In this document: one piece after another, positions 1 to 6,498 of the stretch | How positions within the stretch are numbered: the first letter of the stretch is position 1 | Layout: the number at the start of each line of letters is the position of its first letter | DNA from: Bacteroidales bacterium | Lineage (GTDB): Bacteria; Bacteroidota; Bacteroidia; Bacteroidales; ML635J-15 | Assembly: GCA_028697515.1 (NCBI GenBank) | Contig: JAQVEY010000143.1 | Span: 1-6,498, forward strand | Reading direction: 5' to 3' | DNA: 6,498 nt | Notes under the pieces: generated by a model | What the model was told of the DNA's origin: nothing | The model's input: the letters and a program-made list of their open reading frames with translations, nothing else | Databases searched by the model: none | Position numbers and translations under genes: made by a program

Positions 1-3000
1 TACACGGTCTTGAAGGCGCTTTTAGAGATGTATTTCCTCTGACAAATTCAGACGGAAGTTTAGTAATGGATTTTATTTCATACGATTTCGGCGAACCGAA
101 ATATTCTGTTGAAGAATCCATAGCCAGGGACGAGACTTTTGCAGCACCTTTAAAAATCAAATTAAGACTTTCACATAAAAAAGAAGACGGCAAAATGAAA
201 GAACTTTCCGAACAGGAAGTTTATTTCGGCGATATTCCTCTTATGACGCCTACCGCTACGTTTGTTATAAACGGAGCAGAAAGAGTCGTCGTCAGCCAGA
301 TACACCGTTCACCGGGCGTTATTTTCGAAGAAGATGAAGAAAAGAAAGTAACGATTTTCGGAAAACCTTTATACTTCGGAAGAATCATTCCTTACAGAGG
401 AGCATGGGTTGAATTTGAATTTGACCAGAACGGTATTCTCTATGTAAGAATCGACAGAAAAAGAAAAATATTGGCAACAACGCTTTTAAGAGCAATAGGT
501 TTTGAAAGCGATGTTGAAATTTTAAATTTATTCAGAGATACAAAAGAAGTTTCGCTTGACGCGGCTCCTTCAACTCTTGCAAACGAATGTCTTGCGGACG
601 ATATTTTTGACAAGGCGACAGGCGAAGTTCTTTTTGACGCGGGAAAAGAACTTACGGAAACCGTAATTGAAAAGATGAAAGCGAAAGGTCTTTCCACCGT
701 TGTCGTATTTAAAGATACTACAATTCTTTTGACTCTTAAAAAAGATTCAATCAAAACACAAAAAGAAGCAGTAAATCATATTTATAAAGTTTTAAAAACA
801 CAGGAATTTATCGTTCAGGAAAGAGCGCAGGGATTTTTAGACGAGTTGTTGTTTAAATCGGTAAGGAGATACGATTTTACTACAATCGGAAGATATAAAA
901 TTCTTAAAAAACTCGGACCTATTTATCAGTATTACAAAGATAATTTTAATTTGACAATACCGGCGGAAAATAAAAGAACCGTTGCAAGAGAAGATATAGT
1001 TATGACTATAAAGTATCTTCTTATGATTTATAACGGCGACACAAGTTTTGAACATGCCGGCAAAAAAATAAAATTGGGGTTAGACGATATAGATCATTTG
1101 GGAAACAGAAGAGTAAGATCTGTCGGAGAACTTTTGGAAAATCAGGTTAGAATCGGATTAGTTCAGATGGCAAGACTTGTAAAAGAGTATATGAACAATC
1201 AGGATAAAGCGACAGTTACTCCGAGATCTTTGATTAATATTACTCCTTTTGTCGCACAGATTAGAAAATTTTTCGGAACGTCCCAGCTTTCTCAGTTTAT
1301 GGATCAGATTAATCCTCTGGCGGAACTTACGCATAAGAGAAGGCTTTCTGCATTAGGCCCGGGAGGTCTTAACAGAAAAAGAGCGGGATTTGAAGTCAGA
1401 GACGTGCATTATACACATTATGGAAGAGTATGTCCGATTGAAACACCTGAAGGACCAAACATCGGTCTTATAACTTCATTGTCTGCTTATGCAAGAGTCA
1501 ACCAGTACGGTTTAATTGAAACGCCTTTCAAAAAAGTTGACTCCGGAAAAGTTACAAATAAAATTGAATATATGACAGCTGATACGGAAGATGATTTATT
1601 TGTCGCACAGGCAAATACTCCCATAGACGACAAAGGAAAATTCACTATCGATACGGTTCAGGGAAGATTTTATAATGATTTTTTGTTTAAAACTCCCGAT
1701 AAAGTAGATTATATGGATATTTCTCCTATGCAGGTAGTTTCTGTATCTGCAGGTCTTATTCCTTTCTTGGAACATGATGACGCAAACAGAGCACTTATGG
1801 GCTGTAACATGCAAAGACAGGCGGTTCCGCTTCTTGTTACGGAAAGACCATTTGTTTGTACAGGTGTTGAAGATAAAGTTGCAAAAGATTCAGGAGTATC
1901 AGTTGCGGCTCAGATAGACGGAGAAGTTGTTTCCGTTTCAGCTGATGAAATAATAGTATGGAACAGTAAAGACGGCGTCAAACAGCATACGTTAAGCAAA
2001 TATTTGAGATCCAACCAGGATACATGCATTAATCATATTCCGATTGTAAAAGTCGGAGACAGCGTTAAAAAAGGCGATATTATAGCCGATGGACAGGCGA
2101 CTAAAGAAGGACAGCTTTCACTCGGACAAAATCTTTTGATAGCTTTTATGCCTTGGGACGGTTATAATTTTGAAGATGCAATTTTGTTGTCGGAAAAATT
2201 AGTTCAGGACGACAGATTTACGTCTGTTCATATAAGAGAATTTGAAACAGAAGCAAGAGAAACAACAAAAGGAAGACCGGAAGAAATAACGAAAGATATT
2301 CCGAACGTCGGAGCAGAAGACTTGCTCAATCTTGATGAAGACGGAGTAATCAGAGTCGGAGCAAACGTACAGAGAGGGGATATTCTCGTAGGTAAAACAG
2401 CTCCTAAAGGCGAGCAGCAGTCTACGCCGGAAGAAAGACTTTTAAGAGTGTTGTTTGGTAAAAAAGCCGAAGACGTACAGGATGTTTCTTTAAGAGTTTC
2501 ACCCGGAACGGCGGGAAAGATTTTAGCCGTAAGATCATTTGTAAGAAGAGAAAAACTTTCCGAAAAAGAAGTTAAGAAAAAACAGGAAGAAATGACTTCC
2601 ATATATAAAGCCGCAAAAGCAAAACTTGAAAAAGAAAAGAAGGAAGTTCTTGCGCAGGTTTCAAAATCAGAGGCAAAGAAAATAGAATCTTTGTATGAAG
2701 CAAAAGAAGAAATACTTAAACAAAATTATGAGAAAGAAAAAGAAAGATTTAAAAAAGGCGACGAATTGCCTGTTTCAGTAAATAAAATTGTTAAAGTTTA
2801 CATAGCGTCAAAATTGAAAGTTCAGGTCGGAGATAAACTTGCGGGAAGACACGGCAACAAGGGTATCGTTTCAAGAATACTTCCTGTTGAAGATATGCCT
2901 AGACTTCCCGACGGAACGCCGGTAGACTGTGTCCTTTCTCCTCTTGCTATACCGTCTCGTATGAACGTAGGACAGCTTTTGGAAGCTATGCTCGGATGGG

Positions 3001-3647
3001 CAGGAAAAGTATTGAATACCCAGATGGTAACTCCTGTGTTTGACGGCGCAAGCGAAGATCAGGTTAAAGAACAGGTAAGAAAAGCAAAAGATATGCTTGT
3101 TGAACAAAAAGAAAAAGAATTTAAGCAGAGAGGTTTGAAAGGCGAGGAACTTAAGAAGGCTCTTGAAGATTACAGGTTGAATTATCTTCCCACAGATGAC
3201 TGCAAAATAACGCTGTTCGACGGAAGAACCGGCGAAGCATTTATGGAAAAAGTTACGATCGGCGTTATGTATATGTTAAAACTTAACCATTTGGTTGAAG
3301 ACAAAATGCATGCAAGGTCAACCGGTCCGTATTCTCTGATTACAAGACAGCCTCTCGGCGGAAAAGCCCAGTTCGGCGGACAAAGATTCGGAGAAATGGA
3401 AGTATGGGCGATACAGGCCTACGGCGCATCGCATGTTTTACAGGAATTTTTGACTGTAAAATCGGACGATGTTGACGGAAGAGTCAAAATGTACGATGCG
3501 ATAATAAAAGGCGAAGCCATATCAGAGCCCGGAGTTCCGGAATCGTTTAAGGTTCTTGTAAACGAACTCAGAGCTTTAGGATTGAATGTAAGCCTTTTAA
3601 GCAATAAGAACGCCGCGGAAGAAACTGTCGTTGAAGAAAAAAAATAA
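1..3647 (+). CDS. rpoB: DNA-directed RNA polymerase subunit beta, 5' partial
   Basis: This is the beta subunit of RNA polymerase, which forms one side of the active-site cleft. Full codons begin at base 3 and the frame is open at the left edge. The residues before the first ATG (66) already match family sequence (HGLEGAFRDVFPL, like E. coli 47 onward), so the ATG at 66 is internal and about 46 residues are missing. 1214 residues are visible. Landmarks in order: lobe motif HRSPGV (near 305), the rifampicin-pocket segment (1275-1355), ETPEGPNIGL (near 1440), NMQRQAVP (near 1806), the acidic pair in NFED (E 2172, D 2175), the flap-tip helix TPEERLLRVLFG (2424-2459), a charged helical linker (about 2540-2765), the active-site lysines of GDKLAGRHGNKG (2835, 2859), and the C-terminal clamp part GGQRFGEMEVWA (near 3375). 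Most of the second large E. coli insertion is absent, and a 33-residue insertion lies near 3084-3188. The gene ends at TAA with a short acidic tail. Identity is essentially certain. Confidence 0.98.
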   Translation, partial: HGLEGAFRDVFPLTNSDGSLVMDFISYDFGEPKYSVEESIARDETFAAPLKIKLRLSHKKEDGKMKELSEQEVYFGDIPLMTPTATFVINGAERVVVSQIHRSPGVIFEEDEEKKVTIFGKPLYFGRIIPYRGAWVEFEFDQNGILYVRIDRKRKILATTLLRAIGFESDVEILNLFRDTKEVSLDAAPSTLANECLADDIFDKATGEVLFDAGKELTETVIEKMKAKGLSTVVVFKDTTILLTLKKDSIKTQKEAVNHIYKVLKTQEFIVQERAQGFLDELLFKSVRRYDFTTIGRYKILKKLGPIYQYYKDNFNLTIPAENKRTVAREDIVMTIKYLLMIYNGDTSFEHAGKKIKLGLDDIDHLGNRRVRSVGELLENQVRIGLVQMARLVKEYMNNQDKATVTPRSLINITPFVAQIRKFFGTSQLSQFMDQINPLAELTHKRRLSALGPGGLNRKRAGFEVRDVHYTHYGRVCPIETPEGPNIGLITSLSAYARVNQYGLIETPFKKVDSGKVTNKIEYMTADTEDDLFVAQANTPIDDKGKFTIDTVQGRFYNDFLFKTPDKVDYMDISPMQVVSVSAGLIPFLEHDDANRALMGCNMQRQAVPLLVTERPFVCTGVEDKVAKDSGVSVAAQIDGEVVSVSADEIIVWNSKDGVKQHTLSKYLRSNQDTCINHIPIVKVGDSVKKGDIIADGQATKEGQLSLGQNLLIAFMPWDGYNFEDAILLSEKLVQDDRFTSVHIREFETEARETTKGRPEEITKDIPNVGAEDLLNLDEDGVIRVGANVQRGDILVGKTAPKGEQQSTPEERLLRVLFGKKAEDVQDVSLRVSPGTAGKILAVRSFVRREKLSEKEVKKKQEEMTSIYKAAKAKLEKEKKEVLAQVSKSEAKKIESLYEAKEEILKQNYEKEKERFKKGDELPVSVNKIVKVYIASKLKVQVGDKLAGRHGNKGIVSRILPVEDMPRLPDGTPVDCVLSPLAIPSRMNVGQLLEAMLGWAGKVLNTQMVTPVFDGASEDQVKEQVRKAKDMLVEQKEKEFKQRGLKGEELKKALEDYRLNYLPTDDCKITLFDGRTGEAFMEKVTIGVMYMLKLNHLVEDKMHARSTGPYSLITRQPLGGKAQFGGQRFGEMEVWAIQAYGASHVLQEFLTVKSDDVDGRVKMYDAIIKGEAISEPGVPESFKVLVNELRALGLNVSLLSNKNAAEETVVEEKK
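1275..1355 (+). other. rpoB: Rifampicin-pocket segment of beta (RRDR, E. coli 507-533 equivalent)
   Basis: The segment aligns without gaps to E. coli beta 507-533. The residues most often changed in rifampicin resistance are the sensitive type here: Q513 (1293), F514 (1296), D516 (1302), H526 (1332), R529 (1341), S531 (1347) and L533. P564, I572 and the N-terminal pocket valine (V146) are also retained further along the protein. Differences from E. coli are S508T, N518I (1308), S522A, I524L and I530L. As far as I recall, position 518 varies naturally among bacterial phyla. The inference is a rifampicin-sensitive polymerase, judged from the pocket alone. Confidence 0.9.
3084..3188 (+). other. 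rpoB: Lineage-specific charged insertion in beta, C-terminal part
   Basis: Between the conserved motifs TPVFDGA and LFDGRTGE this beta has 54 residues, where E. coli has 21, so about 33 are extra. The additional stretch is rich in Lys, Glu and Gln and looks alpha-helical, with a likely helix-turn-helix hairpin around the Gly-Leu-Lys-Gly near 3132-3143. It lies in frame with intact flanking motifs, so it is a genuine insertion and not a frameshift. Exact edges are uncertain by a few residues. Confidence 0.75.
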
Positions 3648-3669
3648 TCTCAAATTAAGCTATTTGAGA
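3648..3669 (+). repeat. Inverted repeat / hairpin directly after the rpoB stop
   Basis: A perfect 8-bp inverted repeat, TCTCAAAT (3648-3655) and ATTTGAGA (3662-3669), encloses the 6-base loop TAAGCT. It begins on the base after the rpoB TAA and ends 5 bases before the rpoC Shine-Dalgarno sequence. It is A+T-rich and lacks a following T-run, so it does not look like an intrinsic terminator. A role in mRNA processing, stability or rpoB-rpoC translational coupling is possible but is only inferred. A terminating ribosome at 3645 would cover its left arm. Confidence 0.6.
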
Positions 3670-3674
3670 ATAAC

Positions 3675-3681
3675 GGAAGGA
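3675..3681 (+). promoter_or_regulatory. Shine-Dalgarno sequence of rpoC
   Basis: GGAAGGA lies 8 bases upstream of the ATG at 3690, at good spacing and with strong complementarity to the 16S 3' end. It fixes the rpoC start: the reading frame beginning there matches the family N-terminus within about 20 residues, and no better start with a ribosome binding site is seen upstream in that frame. Confidence 0.85.
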
Positions 3682-3689
3682 CAATATAA

Positions 3690-6498
3690 ATGAGTATAAA
3701 TAAAAAAAATTCAAAGAAAAAAACACAAAGTCTGAATTTCTTAGATTTTGATGCCGTGAAATTAACGGTTGCAAGCCCGGACGATATTAAGTCATGGTCT
3801 TACGGTGAAGTAAAGAAACCGGAAACTATTAATTACAGAACATTCAAACCCGAGAGAGACGGGTTGTTCTGCGACTGTATATTCGGTCCTACGAAAGACT
3901 GGGAATGCCACTGCGGAAAGTATAAATACATAAAACATAAAGGAACAGTATGCGACAGATGCGGAGTTGAAGTCGCCGAATCAAAAGTAAGAAGAGAAAG
4001 ATTCGGACACATCAATTTGGCAGTACCTGTTGCTCATCCGTGGTTTTTGAAAAAACCGCCGTCAAGAATAGGCATTTTGCTCAATATGAAAATATCGGAT
4101 CTTGAAAAAGTTATTTATTATACGAAGTATGTTGTCACAAATCCTTTGAGAGACGTTTCGGATACGATATCTTTTTTACATAAAGGAACTTTGTTAAAAG
4201 AAGAAGAATTTAATTTATTTAATTACGGGATGAACAGCGCCGTAGTAAGAGAAGAACTTAAAAATGTTTTTGACGGCATTGCCGCAGAAGAATTTGAAAT
4301 AAAAGACGAAAAAGAATTGAAAAAAATTCTTGAAAAAGAAGTTAAAACGATGGCCGATTTCAGCGGCGAGAAAAAAACGGAAATAGCGAATAAAATATTT
4401 GAAAACATAAAGAAAGGTTCAAAATATTACAGATGTTATTTTAAACCGCACAGCGTATATTTTTATGATGTTGAATCATCGCAAAAATCAGAAATAAAGA
4501 AGATTTTGTCTTCTGCTTTTGAAAAATCGGAAACGATTTTAATATCCGAAGCCGACAGAAAAATAAAAATAGAATTTTTTGACCGCGAAAAAGAAAAACT
4601 TTTTACCGAACTGAGAAAAAATCCGGAAGGGTTGAAACAGTTTGAGGGGAAACTTAAAATAGAAATGTTCAGAATGGATATGCCTATTTTAAAAACTTTC
4701 TCAAAACCGGAAACACCTTTGATTCTTGAAGAATCCGATATTAAGAAATTTCAATCCGGATTCGGCACAAACCTTAAAGTTGATATCGGCGCTTCAGCCG
4801 TAAGAAAATTGCTTGAAGAACTTAATTTGGAAGAAGAACAAAAAGCGATTTCAAAAGAAATAGCAAAAACGACATCTGATGCCGAAAGAGCAAGACTTAT
4901 AAGAAAACTCAGAGTTGTTGAAGGATTTAACAGATCAGATTCAAGACCGGAATGGATGATACTTACAGTATTGCCCGTAATTCCGCCTGATTTAAGACCA
5001 TTGGTAGCTCTTGAAGGCGGCAGATTTGCGGCAAGTGATTTGAATGATTTATACAGAAGAATTATAAACAGAAACAACAGGTTAAGACATATTGAACAGT
5101 TAAAAGCCCCGACAGTTATGATAAATAACGAAAAGAGACTTTTACAGGAAGCCGTTGACGCTTTGATTGACAACGATTCTATGGCAAGACCCGTAACGGG
5201 AGCCGGCAACAGAGTTTTAAAATCATTGTCCGATACGCTTAAAGGCAAGCAGGGAAGATTCAGACAGAATTTGCTCGGTAAGAGAGTTGACTACTCAGGA
5301 AGAAGCGTTATCGTTGTAGGTCCTACGCTTAAGCTGCATCAGTGCGGTATTCCTAAAGAAATGGCTCTTGAACTTTTCAAGCCTTTTATAATAAGAGAAC
5401 TTATTGCTCAGGAAGGAGCAACTCTTAAATCTGCAAGAAGAATATTAGAAAGAGGCGACGTAAGAGTATGGAGCATACTTGAAAAAGTAACGAAAGAACA
5501 TCCTGTTATGCTTAACAGAGCTCCTACGCTGCACAGACTCGGTATTCAGGCATTTGAACCCGTTTTGGTTGAAGGAAAATCAATACAGCTTCATCCGCTT
5601 ACATGTACGGCATTTAACGCTGACTTTGACGGCGACCAAATGGCAGTTCATGTTCCTATTTCAATAGAGGCGCAGCTTGAAGCAAAAATGCTCATGATGA
5701 CCACAAAAAATATTTTGTCTCCTTCATCCGGAAAACCTATAACGGTTCCCGGACAGGATATAGTTTTGGGAAGCTGCTTTATAACTAAAGAAAAAATGGG
5801 AGTTCACGGCGAAGGAAGTATTTTTTCGTCAGTTGCGGAAGTTATAAGCGCATACCAGCAGAGAGAAGTGGATTTGCATGCAAGAATTAAAGATCTTGGC
5901 ATTACAAATCTTAAAGACTCAAAGTTAAAAGACAACGAACAGAAAGATTTGTCAAAATGGAAAAATTATAAGGGTGAAAATCCGAATTATACGACAGTCG
6001 GAAGAGTGATATTTAATGACCACTTGCCGAAAAACGATGACGGATCATATGCTCTCGGTTATATAAACAGAGACGTAGGAAAAAAAGATTTGGTTTCCCT
6101 GATAGATACATGTTTTAAGACATTGGGCCAGTATAAAACCGTTATATTGCTCGATGAAATAAAGAAACTCGGTTATAAATATGCGACGCTTGCAGGCGTT
6201 TCAATTTCAATAGATGCCATGAAAGTTCCGCCTAAAAAAGACGTGATGGTAAAAGAAGCGAAAGCATTGATTAAAGAAATTGAAAAACAGGCAAAATTAG
6301 GTTTGATTACCGAAAGCGAAAGATATAATAAGATAATAGATATCTGGACTAAGGTTACAGACGGAGTAGCAGACATAATGTTTGACGAAATGAAAAAGGA
6401 CGAAAAAGAGCCTTACAAACCTAATACGAACAGATTTAATTCAATATTTATGATGGCAGATTCAGGAGCCAGAGGTTCAAGACAGCAGGTAAGACAGC
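3690..6498 (+). CDS. rpoC: DNA-directed RNA polymerase subunit beta-prime, 3' partial
   Basis: This is the beta-prime subunit, which carries the catalytic magnesium site and most of the clamp. The frame is open from ATG 3690 to the right edge (936 full codons). After a Lys-rich N-terminus come the ASPDDIKSWSYGEVKKPETI motif and the zinc-binding cysteines C73, C75, C88 and C91. A roughly 182-residue insertion follows (about residues 182-363). Next are the lid (PLVALEGGRFAAS), the sigma-binding clamp helices (about 450-495) and the rudder (about 496-510). Then come switch-2 and the QGRFRQNLLGKRVDYSGRSV core, the catalytic loop NADFDGD with D645, D647 and D649 (5616-5636), and the secondary-channel region. 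The visible part ends in SGARGSRQQVRQ, just before the F-loop and bridge helix; the trigger loop and C-terminus are outside. It starts 42 bases after rpoB and is surely co-transcribed with it. All catalytic and zinc residues that should be visible are intact. Confidence 0.98.
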   Translation, partial: MSINKKNSKKKTQSLNFLDFDAVKLTVASPDDIKSWSYGEVKKPETINYRTFKPERDGLFCDCIFGPTKDWECHCGKYKYIKHKGTVCDRCGVEVAESKVRRERFGHINLAVPVAHPWFLKKPPSRIGILLNMKISDLEKVIYYTKYVVTNPLRDVSDTISFLHKGTLLKEEEFNLFNYGMNSAVVREELKNVFDGIAAEEFEIKDEKELKKILEKEVKTMADFSGEKKTEIANKIFENIKKGSKYYRCYFKPHSVYFYDVESSQKSEIKKILSSAFEKSETILISEADRKIKIEFFDREKEKLFTELRKNPEGLKQFEGKLKIEMFRMDMPILKTFSKPETPLILEESDIKKFQSGFGTNLKVDIGASAVRKLLEELNLEEEQKAISKEIAKTTSDAERARLIRKLRVVEGFNRSDSRPEWMILTVLPVIPPDLRPLVALEGGRFAASDLNDLYRRIINRNNRLRHIEQLKAPTVMINNEKRLLQEAVDALIDNDSMARPVTGAGNRVLKSLSDTLKGKQGRFRQNLLGKRVDYSGRSVIVVGPTLKLHQCGIPKEMALELFKPFIIRELIAQEGATLKSARRILERGDVRVWSILEKVTKEHPVMLNRAPTLHRLGIQAFEPVLVEGKSIQLHPLTCTAFNADFDGDQMAVHVPISIEAQLEAKMLMMTTKNILSPSSGKPITVPGQDIVLGSCFITKEKMGVHGEGSIFSSVAEVISAYQQREVDLHARIKDLGITNLKDSKLKDNEQKDLSKWKNYKGENPNYTTVGRVIFNDHLPKNDDGSYALGYINRDVGKKDLVSLIDTCFKTLGQYKTVILLDEIKKLGYKYATLAGVSISIDAMKVPPKKDVMVKEAKALIKEIEKQAKLGLITESERYNKIIDIWTKVTDGVADIMFDEMKKDEKEPYKPNTNRFNSIFMMADSGARGSRQQVRQ
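4233..4778 (+). other. rpoC: Large insertion in beta-prime between the zinc domain and the clamp helices
   Basis: Relative to E. coli beta-prime, the spacing from the zinc cysteines (shift +3) to the clamp-helix residues (shift about +186) grows by about 182 residues. The extra sequence lies between the KGTLLKEEEFNLFNYG segment and VDIGASAVRKLLEEL. Thermus-type beta-prime subunits carry a large non-conserved domain at about this place. The segment here is Lys/Glu-rich, with predicted helices (for example around 4290-4345 and 4380-4410) and an aromatic patch, KYYRCYF, with Tyr and Phe just after it (about 4420-4470). It does not show the Gly/Asp-rich beta-hairpin repeats I associate with the Thermus sandwich-barrel modules. 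Fold and function are unknown. The edges are approximate. Confidence 0.8.

Noticed and set aside
66..68. ATG that could be taken as the start of rpoB
   Set aside because: The frame is open upstream to the left edge, and those residues match the beta family. There is no ribosome binding site at suitable spacing. The true start lies outside the window.
1308..1310. Ile at the N518 position as a rifampicin-resistance mutation
   Set aside because: This position varies naturally among phyla, and every major resistance position is the sensitive type. The change looks like lineage background.
2540..2765. Charged coiled-coil-like segment in beta as a foreign insertion
   Set aside because: E. coli has equivalent helices here flanking its own, larger insertion. 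This is the shorter ancestral-type connector and is not an acquired domain.
3648..3680. Intrinsic terminator between rpoB and rpoC
   Set aside because: The stem is A+T-rich and no T-run follows it. The next gene of the same complex starts 20 bases later with its own ribosome binding site.
3685..3690. A TATAAA box as a promoter for rpoC
   Set aside because: It overlaps the start codon and has no convincing -35 element upstream. It is explained by A+T-rich composition.
4751..5248. A 165-codon open stretch on the minus strand, and a similar one at 2228-2602
   Set aside because: Both lie wholly inside rpoC or rpoB, and their translations are Ser/Leu/Phe-rich as expected from the reverse of Lys/Glu-rich coding DNA. 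They show no recognisable family motif, so they are antisense shadows.

Overview
The window is a two-gene segment of the bacterial transcription operon, read entirely on the + strand. It holds most of rpoB (RNA polymerase beta subunit, missing about 46 N-terminal residues off the left edge) and the first two thirds of rpoC (beta-prime subunit, running off the right edge). A 42-base intergenic gap separates them. The two proteins together form the catalytic core, the DNA clamp and the RNA exit path of RNA polymerase.

Layout: 1-3647 is rpoB, ending at TAA. 3648-3689 is the junction, with an 8-bp perfect hairpin directly after the rpoB stop and a good Shine-Dalgarno sequence for rpoC. 3690-6498 is rpoC, covering the zinc-binding domain, a large lineage-specific insertion, the lid, clamp helices and rudder, and the catalytic NADFDGD loop. 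It is cut just before the F-loop and bridge helix. There are no RNA genes, mobile elements, CRISPR arrays or minus-strand genes that I can support. No stretch of 300 bases lacks a gene.

Organism: the DNA is A+T-rich, arginine is written almost only as AGA, and Lys/Glu-rich linkers are common. Both subunits are clearly bacterial and not organellar or archaeal. The beta chain lacks most of the large second lineage insertion of E. coli beta, and beta-prime carries a roughly 182-residue insertion where E. coli has none, so this is not a gamma-proteobacterium. The style would fit a low-GC member of a lineage such as Elusimicrobiota/Endomicrobia, but that placement is a weak guess from memory of family sequences.

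This is an ordinary housekeeping locus, and I found no evidence of a new system. What deserves a second look is lineage-specific tailoring of the polymerase: insertions in both subunits, an altered sigma-binding clamp-helix tip and rudder in beta-prime, a charge reversal in fork loop 2 of beta, and the rpoB-rpoC junction (poly-A tract, hairpin, Shine-Dalgarno).
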